Assembly: GCA_021300055.1 (NCBI GenBank)
Contig: JAJTHU010000112.1
Coordinates: 1 to 12,592, forward strand
Direction: 5' to 3'
DNA length: 12,592 bases
DNA from: Nitrosomonadaceae bacterium
Lineage (GTDB): Bacteria > Pseudomonadota > Gammaproteobacteria > Burkholderiales > Usitatibacteraceae
Positions 6,341-12,592 of the stretch are shown here, piece after piece. Position 1 is the first letter of the stretch, and the number at the start of each line of letters is the position of its first letter. The notes under the pieces were generated by a model. It saw only the letters and a list, made by a program, of their open reading frames with translations, had not been told where the DNA came from and searched no databases. Position numbers and translations under genes: made by a program.

Positions 6341-8359
6341 ATGAGCACGTCTCCCGCGGCACGAATCGGCGATCTACGCCGCGCGATTGAGCAACATCTG
6401 TACAACTACCATGTGATCGATCAGCCGACGATCACCGACGCTGAGTACGACCAGCTGTTCAACGAATTGGTCGCGCTAGAAGCCGCGCATCCTCAGCTAG
6501 TTACCGCCGATTCACCGACGCAGCGCGTTGGCGCGAAGCCGCTCGATCAGTTCGATGAGGTTACGCACCGCGTGCCGATGCTCTCGCTTGGCAACGCCTT
6601 TGCAGAGGACGACGTGCGCGGTTTCGATCGTCGCTGTCGCGAGGGCCTGGGCATCGGTGCTGACGCGCTGATCGAGTACGCTTGCGAGCCAAAGTTTGAT
6701 GGCCTCGCTATTTCACTCACCTATGAGAACGGCCACTTCGTCCAGGGTGCGACACGCGGTGATGGATCGGTTGGCGAAGATGTCACGCTCAACCTGCGCA
6801 CCATCAAATCCATCCCGCTCAAGATCGACACCAGTGCAGCGCGCCTTGAGGTGCGCGGTGAAGTCTTGATGCAACGGCGCGATTTCGATGCGCTCAACGC
6901 ACGCCAAGCGGCAAAAGGCGAAAAGACTTTCGTCAATCCGCGCAATGCTGCCGCAGGGTCGTTGCGTCAGCTCGATCCGAGGCTCACCGCCGAACGGCCA
7001 CTGAGTTTTTTTGCTTACGGGTTGGGTGCGGTCGAGGCTGTTGAATTGCCTGCAACACACTCGGCATGCATGGATTGGCTTGCCAACCTACGCTTTCCTG
7101 CGACGCGCGATCGCGCGGTTGTGAGTGGCCTTGAAGGTCTACTCAGTTATTTTGCGCGATTGGGTGAGATGCGGGCTCGGTTGCCGTTCGATATTGACGG
7201 CGTTGTGTACAAGGTGAATTCGCTCAGCCAGCAGCAAGCGCTTGGCTTCGTATCGCGTGCGCCGCGATTTGCGATCGCGCACAAGTTTCCTGCAGAGGAA
7301 GCATCCACCGAGTTGCTCGGGATCGATGTCCAAGTGGGTCGCACGGGCGCGATTACGCCAGTTGCGCGGCTACGGCCCGTGTTTGTGGGTGGCACGACGG
7401 TATCGAACGCAACACTCCATAACGAAGACGAGGTCCGCCGCAAGGACCTGAAGATTGGCGATACGGTAGTCGTTCGTCGCGCGGGCGACGTCATTCCCGA
7501 GGTTGCTGCAGTCATCGCCGCGAAACGCCCCGCCGATGCGCGCGAGTGGCTCATGCCAACACGCTGCCCTGAGTGTGATTCGGCCATCATTCGGTTGGAA
7601 GGTGAGTCAGTCGCGCGATGCACCGGCGGGCTGTTTTGTCCCGCGCAGCGCAAGCAGGCGCTGTTGCACTTCGCGCAGCGTCGCGCCATGAATATCGAAG
7701 GGCTTGGCGAGAAGTTGGTCGATCAGGTCGTCGATCAAGGGTTGGTGCGCACCGCGGCAGACTTGTATCGGCTCGGCCTGATGCAACTCGCGAGCCTTGA
7801 GCGCATGGGTGAGAAGTCTGCCCAAAATCTTCTCGACGGTATCAGTAACTCACGCGCGACGACGCTGCCTCGATTTGTTTACGGTCTGGGAATCCGCCAT
7901 GTCGGCGAGGCGACGGCCAAGGATCTCGCGCGCCACTTCGGCAAGATCGACGCGATCATGGGTGCGAGCATCGAGCAGCTACTCGAAGTGAACGATGTCG
8001 GGCCGGTGGTGGCGCAGTCCATCCGCCGTTTCTTTGATGAACCGCATAACCGAGAGGTCGTTGAACAGCTGCGTGCGTGTGGTGTGCACTGGACGGAATC
8101 CGAGCCATCAGCATCGACCATTGTGCGCGGCGCTTTCGCTGGAAAGACGGTGGTCCTAACAGGCACATTGCCAACCCTGAGTCGTGAGGAGGCCAAAGAG
8201 CGACTCGAAGCAGCAGGGGCAAAGGTGGCAGGCAGCGTCTCGAAGAAGACGGATTACGTCATCGCTGGTGGAGAGGCGGGTAGTAAACTCGATAAGGCTC
8301 AAGAGCTCGGAATTGCGGTGCTCGATGAGGAATCGTTTCTAAGGCTATTGGACGAGTGA
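6341..8359 (+). CDS. ligA: NAD-dependent DNA ligase LigA
   Basis: LigA seals nicks in DNA during replication and repair, using NAD as the source of AMP. The 672-residue protein has all family parts. The N-terminal Ia domain has the YHVIDQPTITDAEYD stretch (23-37). The nucleotidyltransferase domain has the catalytic lysine in EPKFDG (Lys118) and later DGVVYKV. An OB fold follows at about 325-400. The zinc site has Cys409, Cys412, Cys427 and Cys433. Helix-hairpin-helix repeats run from about 452 to 560, and a C-terminal BRCT domain from about 595 to 672. The length is typical. A weak AGG precedes the ATG. The stop lies 23 bp before the galU ATG, so translation is probably linked. Confidence 0.98.
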   Translation: MSTSPAARIGDLRRAIEQHLYNYHVIDQPTITDAEYDQLFNELVALEAAHPQLVTADSPTQRVGAKPLDQFDEVTHRVPMLSLGNAFAEDDVRGFDRRCREGLGIGADALIEYACEPKFDGLAISLTYENGHFVQGATRGDGSVGEDVTLNLRTIKSIPLKIDTSAARLEVRGEVLMQRRDFDALNARQAAKGEKTFVNPRNAAAGSLRQLDPRLTAERPLSFFAYGLGAVEAVELPATHSACMDWLANLRFPATRDRAVVSGLEGLLSYFARLGEMRARLPFDIDGVVYKVNSLSQQQALGFVSRAPRFAIAHKFPAEEASTELLGIDVQVGRTGAITPVARLRPVFVGGTTVSNATLHNEDEVRRKDLKIGDTVVVRRAGDVIPEVAAVIAAKRPADAREWLMPTRCPECDSAIIRLEGESVARCTGGLFCPAQRKQALLHFAQRRAMNIEGLGEKLVDQVVDQGLVRTAADLYRLGLMQLASLERMGEKSAQNLLDGISNSRATTLPRFVYGLGIRHVGEATAKDLARHFGKIDAIMGASIEQLLEVNDVGPVVAQSIRRFFDEPHNREVVEQLRACGVHWTESEPSASTIVRGAFAGKTVVLTGTLPTLSREEAKERLEAAGAKVAGSVSKKTDYVIAGGEAGSKLDKAQELGIAVLDEESFLRLLDE

Positions 8360-8382
8360 AGAAGACGAGTGAAGGGCGCGCC

Positions 8383-9324
8383 ATGAAAAAGAAAGTGACC
8401 AAAGCGGTTTTCCCGGTAGCGGGTCTCGGTACCCGCTTCTTGCCAGCGACTAAAGCGAGCCCGAAGGAGATGCTGCCGGTCGTCGATAAGCCGCTGATTC
8501 AGTACGCGGTGGAAGAAGCTGCTGCGGCGGGCATCACCGAGATGATTTTTGTGACCGGGCGCGGCAAGCGCACGATCGAGGATCACTTCGATAAAGCCTA
8601 TGAACTTGAGGCCGAGCTTCTCTTGAAGGGGAAGCAGCGGTTGCTTGAGCGAGTGCGCGACATGCTGCCTAGCGGTATTCGCTATGCTTACGTGCGCCAG
8701 CCTGAGGCTTTGGGCCTGGGGCACGCCGTGTTGTGTGCTCGTCATTTGGTGGGCGACGAGCCATTCGCCGTCATCCTAGCGGATGATTTGATCGATGCAC
8801 GTGTTCCAGTGATGCAACAGATGGTTGAGCAGTTCACGACGCACGGCGGCTCTGTTCTTGGCTGTGTGCCAGTGCCGATGAGTCAAGTGTCGTCGTACGG
8901 CATCGTGGCGGCCAAGCCAGTGTCAAAGAAGAAGGGTGAGCGCGTTGGCCGCATGTCGGCAATTGTGGAGAAGCCACAGCCTGAAGATGCGCCGTCCAAC
9001 TTGAGCGTCGTTGGCCGCTATATTCTGACGCCGGGTGTTTTCAATCATCTAGAGAAGATCCGCACAGGCGTGGGCAAGGAAATTCAGCTCACCGATGGCA
9101 TTGCAGCGCTGCTTAAGAAAGAAAAAGTTTTTGCCTACGAGTTCGAAGGTATTCGCTACGACTGCGGCTCCAAGCTTGGATACTTGCAAGCCACAGTCGC
9201 ACTAGGTATGCAGCACCCTGAGGTTGGCGCCGCGTTTCGAGAACATATGTCGCACCACAGTGAGCAAAGCTTGAAGTCCGGCAAGACCACGAAGGTTTCG
9301 AACAAAAAAGGGAGCAAGCGATGA
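8383..9324 (+). CDS. galU: UTP-glucose-1-phosphate uridylyltransferase GalU
   Basis: GalU makes UDP-glucose from UTP and glucose-1-phosphate, feeding cell-surface polysaccharide, trehalose and galactose metabolism. The 313-residue protein has the nucleotide-binding motif GLGTRFLPATKASPKEMLP (14-32), QPEALGLGHAVLCA (106-119), the metal-binding region ADDL (133-136), VEKP (195-198) and KEIQLTDGI (232-240). I chose the ATG at 8383 because GAAGGG lies 6 nt upstream and the protein then begins with the usual basic start. A GTG at 8356, overlapping the ligA stop, would add 9 residues with no family support. The C-terminal tail (about 288-313) is basic and likely disordered. The stop overlaps the next start by 4 nt (ATGA). 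Confidence 0.96.
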   Translation: MKKKVTKAVFPVAGLGTRFLPATKASPKEMLPVVDKPLIQYAVEEAAAAGITEMIFVTGRGKRTIEDHFDKAYELEAELLLKGKQRLLERVRDMLPSGIRYAYVRQPEALGLGHAVLCARHLVGDEPFAVILADDLIDARVPVMQQMVEQFTTHGGSVLGCVPVPMSQVSSYGIVAAKPVSKKKGERVGRMSAIVEKPQPEDAPSNLSVVGRYILTPGVFNHLEKIRTGVGKEIQLTDGIAALLKKEKVFAYEFEGIRYDCGSKLGYLQATVALGMQHPEVGAAFREHMSHHSEQSLKSGKTTKVSNKKGSKR

Positions 9325-9881
9325 ACCACGCGGAAGCGCAGGACTTGTTGGCGCGGTCCGAAGTGTTGTTCACGGCAGAGCAGGTGAGCGCTGCAACAGC
9401 GCGTGTTGCTGCTGAACTTAACCGCGATTACGCCGACAAGCATCCGCTGGTGCTCGGTGTGATGGGCGGCGCAGTGGTGTTCACCGGACAACTTTTGCCG
9501 CAACTGACGTTTCCGCTCGACTTCGACATCGTCTCGGCGTCACGCTACGGCGATGCCACCGTCGGTACAAACTTGGTGTGGCGCGTCACGCCGCGTGACA
9601 ATGTTGCGGGTCGTCACGTCATTTTGCTCGACGACATCCTTGACGAAGGTGTAACTTTGGCGGCGATCGTCGAGTTGCTACGCAGCCAAGGCGCGCTGAG
9701 CGTTGAGTGTGCAGTGTTTTGCGTCAAGGATTACGGTTCTGAAAAAAATGCGCGCAAACCGCTAAAGGCACGTTACGTCGGGATGGAAGTGCCGGACCGT
9801 TTCATCTACGGGTATGGCATGGATGTCTCTGGCGCGTGGCGGAATTTGCCCGCTATCTACGCCGTCCGGCAGGACGCTTAG
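9321..9881 (+). CDS. hpt: hypoxanthine-guanine phosphoribosyltransferase
   Basis: This enzyme salvages hypoxanthine or guanine to IMP or GMP, with PRPP as the second substrate. The 186-residue protein carries the PRPP-binding motif VILLDDILDEGVTL (100-113). An earlier GVMGGAVVF loop (46-54) and a C-terminal PDRFIYGYGMD purine-pocket segment (158-168) also match the family, and Lys136 sits where the base-contacting lysine is expected. The ATG overlaps the galU stop (ATGA), and GGGAG lies 6 nt upstream within galU, so translational coupling is likely. Base preference between hypoxanthine and guanine cannot be read from sequence. The following phosphorylase would supply hypoxanthine, which favours that substrate. 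Confidence 0.9.
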   Translation: MNHAEAQDLLARSEVLFTAEQVSAATARVAAELNRDYADKHPLVLGVMGGAVVFTGQLLPQLTFPLDFDIVSASRYGDATVGTNLVWRVTPRDNVAGRHVILLDDILDEGVTLAAIVELLRSQGALSVECAVFCVKDYGSEKNARKPLKARYVGMEVPDRFIYGYGMDVSGAWRNLPAIYAVRQDA

Positions 9882-9979
9882 CACTCACCTGAGAGAATCA
9901 CGAATTCAGATATTCAAACTCGCCTATCGGCGCGGCTTTCCAAGCAAAAACGCCCGTCAATCAATGACTTTCGCAATCT

Positions 9980-9983
9980 GGAG
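9980..9983 (+). promoter_or_regulatory. ribosome binding site for the GTG start at 9990
   Basis: GGAG lies 6 nt before GTG at 9990. The encoded start, MLAIIGGTGL, matches the usual N-terminus of the phosphorylase family. This supports GTG as the start even though the preceding 108 bp are non-coding. Confidence 0.65.
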
Positions 9984-9989
9984 TTTCTT

Positions 9990-10760
9990 GTGCTCGCAAT
10001 CATCGGTGGTACTGGACTAACCAATCTCCCCAACCTCGAAATCACCAAAAAGGAAGTGGTGCGCACGCCTTACGGTGATCCTTCTGGCTATCTCACCTAC
10101 GGCCGCATTGATAATTCCATCGTGATTTTTCTTGCGCGTCACGGCTATGGTCATACCTTGCCACCGCATGAGGTGAACTACCGCGCCAACATTTGGGCGT
10201 TGAAGTCAGTTGGGGTGACGCGAGTCCTCGCCGTCAACGCGGTGGGTGGCGTCGCGCCGGACATGGGGCCAGGTGTGCTTGCCGTTCCCGATCAAGTGAT
10301 CGACTACACCTATGGGCGCAAGCACACTTACTTTGAAGCCGATGCGCCGGTGACGCACATTGATTTCACCGACCCCTACTGCAACCGTGCGCGATTGCTC
10401 TATCTTGCTGCCGCCAAAGCCGCGGATATCCCCGTGCTCGAGTGCGGCACGCTTGGCGTCACGCAAGGCCCGCGTCTCGAAACGCGTGCCGAGGTCATGC
10501 GCCTGCACCGCGACGGCTGCACGATGATCGGCATGACCACCATGCCCGAGGCGGCACTCGCGCGCGAGCAGCAACTCTCCTATGCAACGCTCGCGTTGTC
10601 GATGAATCATGCGGCGGGCTTGGGGTCATCCTCTGATGGGATTAAGCTTGCGGACGCCGATGCAGTGCTTAAGGTGGGCATGGAGAAGGTCAAGCAAATT
10701 CTTGCCAAGGCGGTTGAGATGCACGGCGCAATGCCAGCAGATCAACGTGGCCTGAACTAA
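9990..10760 (+). CDS. S-methyl-5'-thioinosine phosphorylase (MTAP/PNP family)
   Basis: This is a purine nucleoside phosphorylase of the MTAP type. The 256-residue protein has GGTG (6-9), RHG (50-52), HEVNYRAN (60-67), NAVGG (83-87), TQGPRLET (158-165) and MTTMPEAALARE (182-193). In adenine-specific methylthioadenosine phosphorylases an Asp sits in the base pocket (human MTAP Asp220). Here the aligned stretch reads SMNHAAG, with Asn206 in that place. That suggests a 6-oxopurine substrate, as in the Pseudomonas methylthioinosine enzyme. The likely reaction is methylthioinosine plus phosphate to hypoxanthine and methylthioribose-1-phosphate. The upstream hpt gene could then recycle the hypoxanthine. 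The 108-bp gap before it may hold a promoter, but I see no clear one. A true methylthioadenosine phosphorylase is the main alternative. Confidence 0.85.
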   Translation: MLAIIGGTGLTNLPNLEITKKEVVRTPYGDPSGYLTYGRIDNSIVIFLARHGYGHTLPPHEVNYRANIWALKSVGVTRVLAVNAVGGVAPDMGPGVLAVPDQVIDYTYGRKHTYFEADAPVTHIDFTDPYCNRARLLYLAAAKAADIPVLECGTLGVTQGPRLETRAEVMRLHRDGCTMIGMTTMPEAALAREQQLSYATLALSMNHAAGLGSSSDGIKLADADAVLKVGMEKVKQILAKAVEMHGAMPADQRGLN

Positions 10761-10772
10761 ACGAGTCCTTTT

Positions 10773-11312
10773 ATGGCTGTCAGACCAATCCTGAAGATGG
10801 GCACACCATCGTTGATGCAGCCCTCGGTACCACTGCCCCGCGAGCAGTTTGGTAGTCGCGCGCTCAGTAAGTTGCTCGACGACATGAAGCAAACCATGGT
10901 CGCTGCCCATGGTGCGGGATTGGCGGCGCCGCAGATCGGCGAGAACGTTCGCTTGGTGATTTTTGAAGTGCGCGAGAATCCGCGCTACCCCGGAGTGGTT
11001 GTGCCGTTCACGGTGCTGATCAACCCGGTGATTTCGGTCATCGGCGAAGCGCGCGAGGCCGGTTGGGAAGGTTGCTTGTCTGTACCCGGCATGCGCGGTG
11101 AAGTCACGCGTCCCGCGAAAATCCGTTACACCGGATTCGACGAGCATGGTGAGCCGATTGACCGTACTGTCGAAGGTTTTCACGCGCGCGTGGTGCAGCA
11201 CGAGTGTGATCATCTTGATGGCGTGCTGTATCCGATGCGCATGACGGATATGTCGCGCTTTGGCTTCACTGAGATACTATTCCCCGATCTAGCCCCCTAC
11301 GACGACGATTGA
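10773..11312 (+). CDS. def: peptide deformylase
   Basis: Peptide deformylase removes the formyl group from the initiator methionine of new proteins at the ribosome. The 179-residue protein has all three motifs: GAGLAAPQIG (47-56), EGCLSVPG (99-106) and HECDHLDG (143-150). The metal ligands are Cys101, His143 and His147, and the catalytic residue is Glu144. The start follows the phosphorylase stop by 12 bp, with only a weak ribosome site. It is not next to fmt, the formyltransferase gene that often accompanies def. This may therefore be a second, unlinked copy, although that cannot be judged from one window. Confidence 0.96.
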   Translation: MAVRPILKMGTPSLMQPSVPLPREQFGSRALSKLLDDMKQTMVAAHGAGLAAPQIGENVRLVIFEVRENPRYPGVVVPFTVLINPVISVIGEAREAGWEGCLSVPGMRGEVTRPAKIRYTGFDEHGEPIDRTVEGFHARVVQHECDHLDGVLYPMRMTDMSRFGFTEILFPDLAPYDDD

Positions 11313-11324
11313 CGCGAGGCGCAC

Positions 11325-11729
11325 ATGACTGACCCGACAAGTTCCGCCGTTCCACCATCCGCTGCGCCCGTTGAGCGAGATTTGTCCGGCGAGAAGAACA
11401 CGCTACTTATCCTGTATGTGATGCACGGGCTCTCGCCGTTCACGCTGTGGATTCTCGCCATCGTTGCTATGATCGTTGGCCTGCTCAAGCGCGGCGACGT
11501 GACCGGCACTTGGCTTGATTCGCACTACGATTGGTTAAGCCGAACCTTTTGGTTTGGCCTGCTCTGGGGCGCGTTGGCGTGGCTCACGTTCTGGGTTCTC
11601 GGCCTGCTCACGCTGGGCATCGGCATGATCGTGCTGTGGATCTTGCCGCTGTCGGTGCTGATTTGGTATCTCTACCGAGTCATCTACGGCGCCATCAAGC
11701 TCTCAGAAAATCGTCACATTGGGCGCTAG
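11325..11729 (+). CDS. small multi-span membrane protein (DUF4870-like)
   Basis: The 134-residue protein has a short polar N-terminus (1-25, Pro and Ser rich) followed by hydrophobic segments at about 27-54, 74-98 and 99-123, separated by KRGDVTGTWLDSHYDWLSRTF. The pattern of a hydrophobic segment, then GTWLxSHxxWxxRTFWFGLLW, then two more segments is one I associate with uncharacterised proteobacterial membrane proteins of the DUF4870 type. I cannot verify the family here. GAGG lies 5 nt before the ATG, and the gene starts 12 bp after def, so it is probably the last gene of the plus-strand block. It is convergent with glnD across 37 bp. Function is unknown. Confidence 0.7.
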   Translation: MTDPTSSAVPPSAAPVERDLSGEKNTLLILYVMHGLSPFTLWILAIVAMIVGLLKRGDVTGTWLDSHYDWLSRTFWFGLLWGALAWLTFWVLGLLTLGIGMIVLWILPLSVLIWYLYRVIYGAIKLSENRHIGR

Positions 11730-11773
11730 CGCTTGATGTGATTCGGTGCGTACGTGGTCTTGCCGACTAGCGC
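11722..11773. other. inverted repeat spanning both convergent stop codons
   Basis: GCGCTAG (11722-11728) and CTAGCGC (11767-11773) are exact complements around a 38-nt loop. Each arm contains the stop codon TAG of one of the two convergent genes. GCGCTAGCGC at 11722-11731 is also a perfect 10-bp palindrome. No T-run follows either side, so calling it a terminator would be weak. Confidence 0.35.
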
Positions 11774-12592
11774 GTGATCTCGGTGAGGCGCGTTCGTAAC
11801 GCCTCACCCAGTTTGTTGCCCTCGCTCGGCTCTGCCAGCAACGGGCTCTCGATAATGAATACATCCTCGGCCCGACTACCGAGTGTGGTGATGCGCGCGT
11901 CGTGAACGCTGACACCGGCCTCGTGCAAGGTCCGAGCGATCGACGAAAGTAAACCTGGACGGTCAGAGCAAGTGACGCTCAGCTCATAGAAGCCGTTAGC
12001 AGCGGCGGTGCGCGCGGGGCGCAACACGATTTCGGGCGTGAGTGGAAAGTGCTTGGCTTGTCGTGACTGGCGGCTAGTTGCCGGTGAAGGTAGCGCGTTG
12101 CTGCCAATGGCGCGGCGCAGTTCGCGCTCGATGCGCGCCAATGCATCGCCGGGCTCGTTGCGGTGTTTGGGCACGACGAGGAAAGTGTCGAGCGCATAGC
12201 CGTGCGTTGTCGTGTAGATCTTCGCTGAGACAATGTCTAGACGCAGCCGTTCGAAGGCGTCGGTTAGACGTGCGAACAGTCCCGATCGATCGCTCGTCAT
12301 GATGAGCACTTCGAATAACTCACCGTCAGGCTCGGCACGCGCGTGCACCGCCGCTGTCTCTGGTGCTATAGCGTCACCGATGACTTTGGCGTGCCAAGTT
12401 AAATCTTCGACATCGAACCGCTGGAAGTAACGCTCGTCGACATGCGACCATAGCGCCGGACGACTTACGGATTCATCGAGTCCCAAGCGACTTAGGGTAT
12501 CGCGTCGCTTGTAGTCGAGCCAGTGCGGGTTCACTGCGCTGTCCCCGCGCAGCAGGCGACGCGTGGCGCGAAACAGTTCTTCGAGTAGGCGC
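11767..12592 (-). CDS. glnD: bifunctional [protein-PII] uridylyltransferase/uridylyl-removing enzyme, C-terminal part
   Basis: GlnD senses glutamine and attaches or removes UMP on PII proteins, setting the nitrogen response. Only the last 274 residues or so are in the window; the frame is open to 12592 and the N-terminal transferase and HD domains lie beyond it. A first ACT domain (about 12318-12115) begins LFEVLIMTSDRSGLFARL. A second (about 11994-11785) begins FYELSVTCSDRPGLLSSI. Two tandem C-terminal ACT domains are the known glutamine-sensing end of GlnD. The GTG at 12534 is internal, not a start, because the upstream codons continue the family sequence (RLLEELFRATRRLLRGD). The gene is convergent with the plus-strand block. 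Confidence 0.93.
   Translation of the reverse strand, partial: RLLEELFRATRRLLRGDSAVNPHWLDYKRRDTLSRLGLDESVSRPALWSHVDERYFQRFDVEDLTWHAKVIGDAIAPETAAVHARAEPDGELFEVLIMTSDRSGLFARLTDAFERLRLDIVSAKIYTTTHGYALDTFLVVPKHRNEPGDALARIERELRRAIGSNALPSPATSRQSRQAKHFPLTPEIVLRPARTAAANGFYELSVTCSDRPGLLSSIARTLHEAGVSVHDARITTLGSRAEDVFIIESPLLAEPSEGNKLGEALRTRLTEITR

Overview
The window looks like ordinary chromosome from a betaproteobacterium, or a close relative. The evidence is the run smc-zipA-ligA, a proteobacterial tRNA-His with encoded CCA, a short QueF, and GlnD. I cannot fix the order or genus. There is no sign of phage, transposase, integrase, CRISPR or plasmid functions.

Positions 1-690 hold the most unusual part: a tRNA-His locus on the minus strand. 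A promoter with a 17-bp spacer (616-644) fires into a broken tRNA-His copy (432-604). This is followed by an intact tRNA-His(GUG) (315-390) and a factor-independent terminator (285-311). The broken copy carries two foreign pieces: about 93 bp in the T-arm and about 15 bp beside the anticodon. The 93-bp piece has a relative at 160-246, also flanked by T-arm-like sequence. The two copies keep the same two hairpins through paired base changes. A 69-bp block with the terminator is repeated exactly at 1-69 and 251-319. Together these suggest repeated duplication and decay of a tRNA-His plus terminator unit, combined with a small structured repeat family.

Positions 691-1239 (minus) encode QueF, the preQ0 reductase of queuosine synthesis. 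It diverges from the next block across a 311-bp spacer (1240-1550).

Positions 1551-11729 (plus) form one co-directional block. It encodes Smc (chromosome condensation), ZipA (FtsZ membrane tether), LigA (NAD-dependent DNA ligase), GalU (UDP-glucose synthesis), a hypoxanthine-guanine phosphoribosyltransferase, a probable S-methyl-5'-thioinosine phosphorylase, a peptide deformylase and a small multi-span membrane protein. Most junctions are short or overlapping, so one or two operons are likely. The phosphorylase and phosphoribosyltransferase would work in sequence to recover purine from methylthioadenosine through methylthioinosine and hypoxanthine.

Positions 11767-12592 (minus) hold the 3' part of glnD, the PII uridylyltransferase, convergent with the membrane protein gene and cut by the window edge. 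The coding genes belong to known families. The tRNA-His region is the part that may be undescribed.
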